Source: Turnera subulata (taxonomy: Eukaryota; Streptophyta; Magnoliopsida; Malpighiales; Passifloraceae). Taken from it: a DNA stretch of 64,000 nucleotides. Positions 23,583 through 34,829 of this stretch are shown here, piece after piece (the first letter of the stretch is position 1; each line of letters starts with the position of its first letter). A program made the translations under genes and the position numbers. The DNA lies in contig JAKUCV010003577.1 in the NCBI GenBank assembly GCA_028386065.3, positions 71,608 to 135,607 on the forward strand. Direction: 5' to 3'. The notes beneath the pieces are model-generated. The model had not been told where the DNA came from. It did not search any database and was given only the letters and a program-made list of their open reading frames with translations.

Positions 23583-24034
23583 NNNNNNNNNNNNNNNNNN
23601 NNNNNNNNNNNNNNNNNNNNNNNNNNNNNNNNNNNNNNNNNNNNNNNNNNNNNNNNNNNNNNNNNNNNNNNNNNNNNNNNNNNNNNNNNNNNNNNNNNNN
23701 NNNNNNNNNNNNNNNNNNNNNNNNNNNNNNNNNNNNNNNNNNNNNNNNNNNNNNNNNNNNNNNNNNNNNNNNNNNNNNNNNNNNNNNNNNNNNNNNNNNN
23801 NNNNNNNNNNNNNNNNNNNNNNNNNNNNNNNNNNNNNNNNNNNNNNNNNNNNNNNNNNNNNNNNNNNNNNNNNNNNNNNNNNNNNNNNNNNNNNNNNNNN
23901 NNNNNNNNNNNNNNNNNNNNNNNNNNNNNNNNNNNNNNNNNNNNNNNNNNNNNNNNNNNNNNNNNNNNNNNNNNNNNNNNNNNNNNNNNNNNNNNNNNNN
24001 NNNNNNNNNNNNNNNNNNNNNNNNNNNNNNNNNN
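23583..24034. other. Assembly gap (452 N)
   Basis: A run of N covers the expected end of the RNase H coding part and the start of the 3' LTR of the Copia element. The true length is unknown. Confidence 0.99.
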
Positions 24035-27000
24035 TGACCAAGTGATTCCTCCCGCTCAAACATTAAGCCAACATCTACGGTATCTTTGATATACCGAAGA
24101 ATCCATTTCACAGCTTGCCAATGACCTCTGCCAGGATCATGCATATATCTGCTCACAACACTAACAGCTTGTGAAATATCCGGTCTCGTACACACCATTG
24201 CATACATCAAGCTTCCGACTACATTGGCATAAGGAACTTTTGCCATGTACTCTCGTTCTTCATCTGTCTGCGGAGATAACTGACTGCTAAGCTTCAAATG
24301 AGGAGCAAGCGGAGTACCTACAGCTTTTGACCCTTCATTCATGCCAAAACGTTGTAGTACTTTCTTCAAATATTCTTTTTGAGTCAGCCAAAGCTTGCCT
24401 CCCTCTCTGTCCCTGCTTATCTCCATGCCCAGAATCTTCTTGGCTTCTCCCAAATCCTTCATCTCGAACTCTCTACTCAACTGAGCCTTCAACTTGTCAA
24501 TTTCAACTTGGCTCTTTGCAGCTATCAGCATATCATCAATGTATAAGAGTAGATAGATGTAGGACCCATCTTGTAGTCTTCTCAAATACACACAATGGTC
24601 GTATTTGCTCCTTGTGTACTTCTGACCCAACATAAACTTGTTAAATCGTTTGTACCACTGTCTTGGTGATTGCTTCAAACCGTACAACGACTTGTCTAGT
24701 TTGCACACCCAATTTTCTTTACCAGCAACTTTGTATCCATCTGAGTCATATAGATTTCCTCCTCCAAGTCACCGTGTAAGAATGCAGTCTTCACATCAAG
24801 TTGAGCTAGCTCCAAATTCAACTGTGCTACCAAGGCCAACAAAATTCTAATGGAGGAATGCTTCACAACTGGAGAAAATACCTCATTATAATCAATTCCC
24901 TCCTTCTGAGCGTAGCCTTTAGCCACCAATCTTGCCTTGTAATGAACATTACTCTTGTCAGGAAATCCTTCCTTTTTAGCAAATACCCATTTGCATCCAA
25001 TTGCCTTCTTTCCCTTCGGTAGTTGTGTCAACTTCCATGTTTTGTTCTTCTGAAGAGATTCCATCTCCTCCTCTATTGCCCCTTTCCAACTGCTACTTTC
25101 AGAACTCCGAATGGCTTCTGAAAAAGTGGAAGGAACATCATCAATGACTGGAAGTGCATAGGCCACCGTTTCGATGAGACGTTCTGGTTTTCTTCTTTCT
25201 CGTCTTGGTCTACTAGTGGCAATTGACTCGAACTGCTGCGTAGGTTCTTAGGTCGGAACCTCTTCTTCATCTGACTCTTCCTCTGTCAATGGAAAGTCAC
25301 CATTGGTGCTCTTAGCTGGGATCACCATAGTAGGCTCAAACTCCACCTGCTTTGATACACACTCCACCTGCTGTGAAGTACCACCAGCTTCTTCTGGATT
25401 TACCTTAGTCAACATGGCAGATTCATCAAAGGTAACATCCCTGCTGATAATAGTCTTCTTTGTCTCTAGACACCAAAGACGGTATCCCTTCACTCCAGCA
25501 TTAAGACCCATAAATAGAGCCTTCTTTGCTCGTGGATCTAACTTTGATTCATTCACATGGTAGTATGCAGTGGAGCCAAACACACGCAAAGAATCATAAT
25601 CTGTAGCAGGTTTCCCAGACCATACCTCCAAAGGAGTCTTGCCACCTAAAGCAGAATGTGGCAATCGATTAACAAGATGTTGAGCATATGTCACAGCCTC
25701 AGCCCAAAAATTTCTGCCTAGCCCAGCATTAGACAGCATACAACGAATTTCCTCCACTAATGTCTTGTTCATACGCTCTGACACCCCGTTCTGCTGTGGT
25801 GTTTTTCTGACTGTGAAGTGCCGAACTATGCCACAATCTTGGCATATCTTCAAGAAAGGATCACTCGTATATTCTCCACCATTGTCTGTTCGGAGAACTT
25901 TAATCTTCCTTCCTGTCTGGTTCTCAACCTGAGTTTTCCATTTAAGGAAAATCCCAAGCACTTCATCCTTCTTCTTCATTGTAAACACCCACACTCTTCT
26001 GGAAAAATCATCAACAAAAGTGACAAAATAGTGTCTACCTCCAAGAGATGGAGTCTTCGCAGGTCCCCATACATCTGAATGCACATAGTCCAAAATCCCC
26101 TTGGTATTATGGATAGCAGTGCCAAACTTCACTCTTCGTTGCTTTCCCAGAACACAATGCTCACAAAATTCCAATTTGCAAGTCTTCGTACCTTTCAACA
26201 ATCCCTGCTTGGCAAGAATTTGCAAGGATTTTTCACCAGCATGTCCCAAACGCATATGCCACAGCTTCGTTGCCTCTGCATCCTTCTTGCTTCCAGAAGT
26301 TACTGCTGCAACTGCCCCAATTACTGTACTACCTTGGTAGTAATACAGATTATTCTTCCTCACACCTTTTAACATCACCAATGCTCCTGATGTTGCTTTA
26401 AGAATTCCATCTCGGATAGTGATAATTAGGCCTTTTGATTCTAAGGCACCCAAAGAGATGAGATTCTTCTTCAACTCTGGAACATATCGAACCTCTCTCA
26501 AAATTCTGGTGGATCCATCATGATTCCTCAGCTTGATTGAACCTATCCCAACTGTTTTGCATGGATTATCATTGCCCATGAAAACAACCCCGCCATTGAG
26601 CTCTTCAAACTCAAAGAACCATTCCCGGATGGGACACATATGGTAGGTGCAACCTGAATCCAAAATCCACTCATCTGCTTGTGATGTTGAGGGTGAACCA
26701 ACCAAAGAGACTTCTGACTCTGCATCACTCTTGCATTCTGCAACATTTGCATCTTGTGGAGTCTTTTCTCTCTTCTTCAACTTCGGACAGTCTTTCTTCC
26801 AATGCCCTTTCTCATGACAAAAGGCACACTCATCTTTGGCAACTCTGCTTTTGGACTTGGATCTTCCTCTTCTCCCCTTTGTCTGGCTTTGTTGTCGTCC
26901 TCTAGCCACTAAGGCTTCATCTGCTGCAGGTGCTTTGTTCTTCACTTTATCTTGTTGTCTCAGCTCGTGACTATACAAAGCAGAACATACAGCCTCCAAT

Positions 27001-27590
27001 GATACATTCTCCTTCCCATGAAGTAGAGTAGTCTCCAGGTGCTCGAATTCATCGGGAAGAGATGATAACAGCATCAAAGCCAAGTCTTCATCTTCAAATA
27101 TAACATCTAAATTGAACAGGTCTGCTACTAATTTTTTAAACAGAGTAATGTGTTCATTCATCGTAGAACCTGGTCGATACTCGAACCGGAACAATCTCTT
27201 CTTCATCAGAAGCTTGTTTTGACCACTTTTCTTCAAGAAAGTGTCTTCCAATGCCTTCCACAGTTTGTGTGCAGAAACTTCATTTTTGAAAGCATATTTC
27301 TGCTCCCTGGACAAGCACGATCGAATTGTTCCGCAAGCCAACTTGTTTACATCGGCCCACTCCTTGTTACTGATATCGTCAGGTTTCTCTTCTTCAATAG
27401 CAACATCAAGTCCCTGCTGGAACAGCGAGTCAAGGACCTCACACTGCCACATGCCAAAATGACCGGTACCGTCAAATATCTCCACAGCAAGCTTCGAACT
27501 AGATACTGGGATCCTCGACCATCTGGATGTGGAAACCATCTCTCTTGACTGTGTACTTGATGTAACCTGTTTTGAACCTGCTTCCGCCAT
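24035..27590 (-). pseudogene. Copia gag-pol, broken by one stop and one frameshift
   Basis: The ORF from 27590 to 25248 (780 codons) encodes gag, a zinc knuckle (CAFCHEKGHWKKDC), protease (WILDSGCTYHMC), the pre-integrase region (LWHMRLGHAG) and integrase with the Asp-Asp-Glu core (VHSDVWGP; RTDNGGEY; QQNGVSERMNKTL). TAA at 25248-25250 is in frame with the reverse transcriptase that follows (IGCKWVFAKKEG; LDVKTAFLHGD; YGLKQSPRQWYKRF; YIDDM catalytic motif). A small deletion near 24740 then shifts the frame before KLDKSLYGL. The RNase H end is in the N gap. Domain order protease-integrase-RT is diagnostic of Copia. The element is inactive as read. Confidence 0.9.
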
Positions 27591-27661
27591 TACAAAATCA
27601 AAAGATAGTACTCAACAATTACAAATAGCCCAAAGGACGAACCTTCGGCTCCGCTACCACT

Positions 27662-28038
27662 TGTTGGGGAAACTTGGGTAATTTCCCCTCAACTAGTGAA
27701 TTGAACTGATTCGATAATTCCCAGGAAAGATGGCCTAGCCTATCTCCTTAGACAAAATTATCATTCCAAGATAAATCCCCAAGAAAGACTGGAGGAACAG
27801 TGGTTCACTTAAAACTCAAAAATTGTTAACGGAGTTCGGCCAATTATGCCTACGTCTCCGGAGCACTGCTCTTTTAATAGGAGAGGAAGAATATTTAGTA
27901 CAATTGTTAGGATACAATGTACTCTAATTTTGGGATGGATTTCTAAGGCAAGGGGGAGTTCTATTTATAGCAAAACAAAACTCCCCACAAGTACTTTCTC
28001 CAAGATGTGGGATTGGAATGGGCAACACTATTCCAACA
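27662..28038 (-). repeat. 5' LTR of the Copia element
   Basis: 377 bp with TG..CA ends. The outer edge is set by the GGTTT target duplication at 28039-28043 and the inner edge by the primer-binding site. Confidence 0.88.
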
Positions 28039-28715
28039 GGTTTAATGCCACTACGACATGATAAAGATTGTGCACTTAATTTAGGACACAATAAAATCCG
28101 ACCTATGATTTCAACAGAGGTCTCGGGCTCAGATTCTTCCACTTCAGGATCTTGAAATCCTCTATCATTCCCTGGCTGCTCGTCACGGTGTAGACTGCGA
28201 AGTGGATATTCTATTTCTGTAGCGCTCATGTCAAATATGAGGACATGGAAATCATGATTCCCCTTGTATTGGAAGAAAAGCAAGTGTCCGTAGGTTAGAG
28301 AGTAATAGTCTGCAAATTCCTTCCAACCATTTTGCAGCCAAATCTCACCGCCACATCTCACCAGCTCCACTCGCCAGGTTGCACCAGTAGGAACATTAAG
28401 GAGTACAGTACTTGGAAGACCTTTCCCATATTTCCTTGTAAACCTTGGTGGAATCATCTGTTACAAATATCAAGTCTGTGTTACACGAACACTTTATCTT
28501 GCATATACACCCTAGTGATAGTTAACAGGTTTCTAGACAAATTAAATAGAGTGTTTTGAATCGTAATACGTAATGCATGCATTTAGTAATACATATGTAG
28601 GGAAGAGAATGCTTACGAGCTTCCGGTTGCAGATAGTATCCCCCAGAATTATCTTGAAAAAATGGGGAGTTTTATCTTGAAATCTCAATGGGTATTTCCC
28701 TGGACGAGAATTCAT

Positions 28716-29879
28716 CGTCAATCAGCTCCAACAAAGCCTTTTGACAACCAAAAGCAGATATTGCTTAGGGATAGAACATCGACGTCACGTCATCATATAT
28801 GGCTTATATATATACACTTGTTTGCTGAAAACAGATCCATTTCTATGGATTTGATCTAAATGGTAAGTTATTACTCCCAAGGAGTATTGATTACTAATCT
28901 ATACACTGTACCTATCAACCCACACGGAATAATCATAATGATAGTGATAGTAAATTCTTGCGTCTAGTTTTGGATAAACCCTTTCACCTGCTTAAAGCTT
29001 CTTTTTGCACTAATACATTTTGCATGTCTGTTGAGCCCCACAAAACACTAGTCCCTAAAAGGCTCATTAAATGGAGTAGCAGTGTAGTAGTGTGGTTACT
29101 TTGAGTTCTTCCAGGAAGTAGTCTTTACGAAAAATATCTACCTTTTCCTTTTCCATTTTTTTTTTGTCAAAACCAAAATGCATGCCTACAGCTTACCCAC
29201 TCATTTAATTTGTAATCCAGACTCATTTGATTGGATTAAATCTCTAGTGATAATTTTAAACCAGGTTAGTTCGACGCCACTCTTTTTTCTCCTCGAAGCT
29301 GAACTTTATAATCAGTTGCATGGTCACTCACCAAGGCAAGCGTTACCTGAATTATTGCATTGTTAACCTCTTAATTACCTTTTGTTATGTGTATTTATAT
29401 ATAGGTATTTGATCGTAAGTACTCAAGTGAGAGGATATAGATAAGGGAGTTAGGAGTTAGGTGAGGGTGAGATACTCTTTTTTTCTTTATCTATGTGTTG
29501 TTGATTCTAAATTTTTAATATTGCACTTGTAGCATCATGATATCCTCTTGTGCTTATATGGAATAATGATAAGATAAGTTGTTAGGATAATTTGGATCTG
29601 TTAAGATACTTAAATTTTTTTTATGCTGGATTGAATGTTTATTTTATTTTTTCAACTGAAAATAAAATTTTAGATGATATTTGAGAGTCATTAAACTATA
29701 ACTTACTCAGAATTCAGTTTATTAGGTTTTAAGCTGCAGAACGCGTTTAACTTCCTATTTCCCTAGGTATTTTTTTAATGACAATGCATAGAAGCATAAT
29801 AGCATAAACTTTGTAAATAACAAGTCATTACAGGGTAGAACATCCCCACAGACCGGGGAGAAAGCCAACTGCTGCATGT
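28716..29879. other. Upstream flank of the interrupted B3 gene
   Basis: AT-rich. The part at about 29090-29300 is paralogous to the two flanks of the 14.5-kb transposon block (33,600-33,673 and 48,145-48,250). No gene was seen. Confidence 0.55.
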
Positions 29880-29995
29880 AAAACCAACTTCATATATAGT
29901 TACTCTAGTCATCTCTGGTCGAACTCTCTGGCTCAGTTTTAACTAGTTGAGCCTGTAGGGTCGTCTGTTTACCTCTGGGATGGATCTGGAAAAAG
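29880..29995 (-). repeat. Partial duplicate of the 3' end of a B3 relic
   Basis: Resembles 30165-30295 (shared words such as CCAACTGCTGCAT, CGAACTCTCTGGCTCAG and GGGATGGATCTGGAAA). It is the tail of the next B3 relic, duplicated without its B3 domain. Confidence 0.6.
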
Positions 29996-30188
29996 AAAAG
30001 AGGACATACAATTAATTAGACTTCGCAATATTCTTATAACAAAGGGTACAAAGTTTCAAGTAACTAAAAAGTCATACAGGCTAGAAATTATAGGTTAGTA
30101 AAGTATTCCCCAATTTCATAACAGACCGCTAATTGCAGCTAAAGCAAAGTTGGGAAAAGCCAACTGCTGCATTTGAAGCAAAGTTACT

Positions 30189-30780
30189 CTAGTAATCCCA
30201 GCTCGAACTCTCTGGCTCAGATTTGACTTGTCCAGCCTGAAAGGTCCGTTTAGATTCACTTTGTGCACCACCTTTGGGATGGATCTGGAAATGGATTTGG
30301 CCTATAGTTTTCATGAAATGGAACACATCAGTGTCCCCTGGAACTAACTTGTTAGCTTTCAGAAAAGCATAGAACCCGGTGCTCAAGTAGACCTAAACGC
30401 TTTGCTTCCTCCTGACATAAACCTCAACAGGCCACACCCTCCCTTCCATATCTTTAATCACAATGCGTTTCTTCTTCTGCAAACCCGTTGCTATAAAAAA
30501 AACTCTAGGCAAAAGCTTGATCAAAATTCTCAAATCAGTCTTTTCGACGACTGCACACCCTCCGAAAAACTAACTAAAATTAGGAAAGGAACTGCTAAAC
30601 GTAAATGAAAATGAGAGCATGCATTATTACCATCTTGTGTCTATAGTAATCCTTCAGCACTTGAACAAAGTACGGATTTTCAAGCACTATTGAATTGATC
30701 TCTTCTGCCACTCTTTTTCTCTCGATTAGTTCAGATTCTTCTTGAATTCCTTTCCCTCGTCCATGTTGGAATTGAATTGA
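30189..30780 (-). pseudogene. REM B3-domain relic with in-frame stop
   Basis: The upstream exon part (about 30633-30780) reads ELIERKRVAEEINSI then NPYFVQVLKDYYRHKM before a GTAAT donor. The next exon (30189-30476, after TTTGCAG) reads KKKRIVIKDMEGRVWPVEVY, an in-frame TAG at 30393-30395, then STGFYAFLKANKLVPGDT and DVFHFM, the end of a B3 fold. The N-terminal part of the gene is missing. It represents a different REM subtype from the VRN1-like copies around it. Confidence 0.75.
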
Positions 30781-31404
30781 TCCTATTGCCTAGGAATCAG
30801 CTGGAAAGTTTTAGAATGTTTAGTAGTATGAAAGTTCTGGAGTCCTCTAGTTCTAAGTAGTTAATTTTGGACATAAAGTGTGTAACGTTTACACATTAAC
30901 GAACACAAATTGTATCTATAAATACCCTATGTATGCATCCGAAATCTTTGAGTTGGAATGGATTAACTACTCTTTAATTTCCTTCCTCCTCCAAACTCTA
31001 GTCATCTTTGGTGACTATCTTCTAGCTTTTGGTTATGAGTTTCCTAATCAAAAGGAAACTCTTTCTCTGTGATTTCTTTTAACAGTCCAATAAGTTTACC
31101 TTGAACTAAACAAAGTGAAAAGAGTAAACTCTCCAACAAAACCCTTACACATCATCGAGGCTGTAAATGGAAGAGATGGATATATACGGCACCCAGAAAC
31201 TACATATTCGTGGAACTCGCATGATGTAGCACCAGTTTGTTTGGCACGGGAACTGTTCCGTCCTATATGAACAGGGGTTGGGTGCCTAGTCGTTTTTGAT
31301 GCAGCTGGCTTTGTCTTCTTTTTTAAAGTCTGTTTCAAGCATAACAAATAGATATCAAGGAAGTTGAACCAATAGTGCTCAGCGGGATTTCATGCAAAAG
31401 CTTA
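30781..31404. other. Intergenic between B3 relics
   Basis: No confident gene. A short minus ORF at 31096-31347 has no recognised domain. Confidence 0.4.
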
Positions 31405-31805
31405 CCACATTTGTGCATTTGAAAGCACTAGCCCTGCAAACTGCTTTAGCTTTCTCACCGCCTAACATTGGTTGCATGCACCAAGCAGACTCTGTCTCCG
31501 AAGGTTTCCGTCCTATATCGCTTCTGTCACAAAACAATCTTTCCTTTGGAAAACAAAAAAGATTGTTTTAGAATCATAAAAGCAAGGTATTAACAAGGAG
31601 TGGGTTATAGATACTTATACTCAACCATCTTTTAGTATTATTTAGCATCATAAACAAAAGAATCATTTCGGTGACAAAAAGACGCGAATATGATATTAAC
31701 AGAGATATCAGGTTCAGATTCTTCCACTCTGTGTTCTTGAAATTCTCTACCTTTCCCTGGCTGCTCATTACTTTCTCTCTTTTGCATGAAAAGGACAAAA
31801 AGATC
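31405..31805 (-). pseudogene. VRN1-like B3 gene relic (exon 2 tail and exon 3)
   Basis: On the minus strand 31670-31805 reads RESNEQPGKGREFQEH then VEESEPDIS, matching the exon 2 tail of the B3 genes at 28.1 and 32.7 kb. 31405-31555 matches their exon 3 (MQPMLGGEKAKAVCRASAFK). No B3 domain remains. Confidence 0.65.
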
Positions 31806-31830
31806 AATAAGATTTGTTATTTGTACTCAC

Positions 31831-33281
31831 CCGCAGGGAGGGGACAGTTCGCATCCTCATCATTATGCCGAAAAATGTAGACATGAAACATCATATATTT
31901 CTCATTAATCATCTCAAAGACACAAACATCTCCAACTCCCAAATTATTATCCTCAACGAATTCTTTCCATCCAGCCAAAAAGTACACCAGGTTCTTCCAG
32001 TGTAAATATGGTAATTGGCACGCCAGGTTCTTCCAGTGTCCGAAAGAGAAAGGATGATGCCATTGTCACCAGACCTCTCGGGGAAATGCTCTTTTGCAAA
32101 GCCTGAGGGTACAGCCTGAAGGAGTTGAAAAGGCACAAAAACAACAGTGAAGTTTCAACCAAAGAGAATAGGGAAGAAAAGTATAATTATGGTGACTTTC
32201 GTTACTCTCTTTTCTTCTGCTAGAATAAATCTTGCAGTATCAGGTAAGGAAAAAAGGAAAGAATCAAATATGCAAATAGAAAAGGCAGTTGCACGTATTT
32301 TTGTAGATTTGGCAGGTTGAACAACAAGGCTTACCATTCTAGATCCGCCGTGAACACAGGATGGCTGCTTGACTATTTTGAAGAATGGATTTGTGGATTT
32401 GAAAGCACTTGCCCTGCTAAGTGCTCTAGCTTTCTGAACGCTTGACATTGGTTGCATTTTACTAGCAGACTCTGTTTTTGAAGGTTTCTGTTTTTTGTTG
32501 CTAGGCTTACTTGCCACATCGCTTCTGCCAGAAAACAGTCTTTCCTCTGGAAAACAAACAGGACTGTGTTAGAAACATGGCTTTAATTATCCAATAAGGA
32601 GACAGAAAAGAACTTAATTAGGAATATCTGTATAGTCAAACCATCTCTTGGTATTAATTAGCAATTAGCATAATCATAACGAACGATTCAATGCCACTTT
32701 CAGATGTTAAAACAGGACCTATGATTTCAATAGAGATATCGGTCTCAGATTCTTCCACTTCCTGATCTTGAAATCCTTGCTCATCACGGTGTAGACTGCC
32801 AAGTGGATACTCTATTTCTGTAGCGCTCCTGTCAAATATGAGGACATGGAAATCATAATTCCCCTTGTACTGGAAGAGAAGCAAGTGTCCGTAGGTTAGA
32901 GAGTAATAGTCTGCAAATTCCTTCCAACCATTTTGCAGCCAAATCTCAGCGCCACATCTCACCAGCTCCACTCGCCATGTTGCACCAGTAGGAACAATAA
33001 GGATTACTGTACTTGGAAGATCTTTTCCATATTTCCTTGTAAACATTGGTGGAATCATCTGTTACAAATATCAAGTCCGTGTTATCTATACGAACACTCT
33101 CAAAAGCTCTAGAATGTTTTGAATCATAATACGTAATGCATGCATTTAGTAAGAATACATATATAGGGAACAGAATGCTTACGAGCTTCCCACTGTGGAT
33201 AGTATCCCCCAGGATTATCTTGAAAAAATAGGGAGTTTTAGATTGAAATCTCAATGTGACATTGTCTGGACGAAAGTTCAT
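31831..33281 (-). pseudogene. REM/VRN1-like B3 gene with frameshift in B3-2
   Basis: Exon 1 (33183-33281) starts MNFRPDNVTLRFQSK then TPYFFKIILGDTI. Exon 2 (from 33058, MIPPMFTRKYGKDLPS; B3-1 with WLQNGWKEFADYYSL) continues to about 32670. Exon 3 is 32335-32546 (ERLFSGRSDVASK ... NPFFKIVKQPS). Exon 4 is 31831-32115 (AVPSGFAKEHFPERSG). In exon 4 a 7-nt length difference against the 22.6-kb paralogue, with a repeated ACACTGGAAGAACCTGG (near 31985-32045), puts the second half of B3-2 (GWKEFVEDNNLGVGDVCVFE) in another frame. Exons 1-3 and all splice sites are intact, so a shortened protein with one good B3 domain could still be made. Confidence 0.78.
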
Positions 33282-33664
33282 TGTTTATCAGCTCCAACAA
33301 GGCCTTTTGACAACCCTAATTATATCAAACAGCTAGAACATGGATCTGTTTTCAGCAAACATCAGTATACTATGTATATAAAGCCATATGTCTATGGATT
33401 AGGTATAAAGGTAAGGTATAACTCCCAAGGAGTAAAGATTGCTAATCTAGCAACCCTATAATGATAGTCATCAATTCTTGCTTCCGGTTTTGGATAAGCC
33501 CTTTCATTTTCTCGATGTGCTTAACGCTTCTCTCACACGTTATGCGCATCTGTTGAGCCCAACAAAGCACTAGTCTCCAAAAAGGCACATCCAAAAGTAA
33601 TACCAATAGCAGTGTAGTACCGTCACTACTTTCGAGTTCTTCCTGCAGGAAGCAGTCTTAACGA
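33282..33664. other. Upstream flank of the 31.8-33.3 kb B3 gene
   Basis: Paralogous to the flank at 28,716-29,130, so it is part of the tandem duplication unit. The transposon block begins at its distal end. Confidence 0.55.
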
Positions 33665-34829
33665 AACCAAAAAGGGTAATTCTATCCTACCTTGGGCAAA
33701 AGGCTGGGTAACTTTACCCGTGTGATGTGGACCAATAAACACTCTTTCTTTAACTTTATTATATTTTTGTTATTTTTAGACAATGATCCTTATGGATTCC
33801 TTAATTTATGAAACCATTTGACATCTTTCAAAATTGTAAAACAAACTTAAAACTTTTCCATAATTATGCATTGACCCCATTTGAAATCAAAGGGCCAAAT
33901 TGGTACAGCGTGCCTCCCCAAATTTCAAACCCGCGCAAAAATAAACGTACCAAAAAGTATACCAAATAAAAGATTATTTATAAATGTATCAAAAAAGGAT
34001 TAGTTATAAAAAAAGTTTAAATATCAAAGGAACTCAAATTGGTGAGATAAATGGAGCCTTTTTCCTTAATTCTTTTTTTCCTTCTTCGCACTGTAGATGT
34101 CTAATGCGAATAGATATTAAATTATATTAAGACAATAAATAAATAAATTCTATAAAAAAGTGAAATATGAAATATAGAATTAATCTAATTTTTTATAAAA
34201 CTATCATTTCTGACAAAAAAAATTATCAAAGTAAGATCTTTACATGGAAGAAGTGCTTAAAATTATAACTAAAAGGTGATAATAAAAGTGAGAAAGAAAA
34301 AATATAGAAAAAAATATTAATAATTATAAAAAATGTTATATATAAGAGCATAATTCTAAAAATCTAATAAGTTTAGATGACTCCAATCCAAGCGTCCAAA
34401 GCTTACCTATTAACAACCTATGAAAAATAGCTAACCACGTAATGAACGAATAAATCTCTTTGTGCTAGTAATTAAGAATTTATATTTAAATATCCCTACA
34501 AACTATTTGTAAAAATTATATTTAAATTTCCTTACAAATCCTATTAAAATCTGTCTTGGTAGAGAGAGTTCTATTTTTTTTTCCTTATTCTCTCATTTAA
34601 TTTTTCACACTCTATATTGATTTGCTTCTTCGTTAGTTTCTCTAGTGTCAATACAATAATTCCCAGCATATGTTGTCATATATACATAATGTAGTAAAAG
34701 AAGAAAATAATTCTCCCATATTTCCAGTGGTTCTGTAAGTGTTTTTGGCCAATTCGAGTAGTGTGTGTTAGTGTGTGGTTCCTCCACTAATTGTGGGGGA
34801 TCACCACTTGCATCAATGGAAAATGTTGG

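Larger units (their letters stand above)
23356..28038 (-). mobile_element. Copia LTR retrotransposon, 4.7 kb, with assembly gap
   Basis: The target duplication GGTTT flanks the element (23351-23355 and 28039-28043). On the minus strand the 5' LTR is 27662-28038 (377 bp). The 3' LTR starts at 23356 and is partly lost in the N gap. Both share the end TGTTGGGGAAACTTGGG as read on plus. After the 5' LTR and a 2-nt spacer comes the primer-binding site TGGTAGCGGAGCC. The gag-pol coding region is on the minus strand with two visible breaks. It lies inside a B3 gene. Confidence 0.9.
22540..28715 (-). pseudogene. REM/VRN1-like B3 gene split by a Copia element
   Basis: Exon 1 (28617-28715) starts MNSRPGKYPLRFQDK then TPHFFKIILGDTI. 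Exon 2 starts at 28457 (MIPPRFTRKYGKGLPS; B3-1 with WLQNGWKEFADYYSL) and runs to about 28045. Exon 3 is about 23030-23240 (ERLFSDRR ... MQPMLGVEKSKALC, NPFFRVV). Exon 4 is 22540-22803 (WVPSGFAREHF; GWREFVEDNNLGVGDVCVFE; B3-2), ending with TGA at 22540-22542. Breaks: the Copia insertion at 23356-28038, at the end of exon 2 or just inside the intron; a 7-bp deletion in exon 3 relative to the 31.8-33.3 kb copy (near 23168), which shifts the frame; and a 4-bp difference near 22550 that truncates the C-terminus. Splicing the element out as intron could not repair exon 3. Confidence 0.82.
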
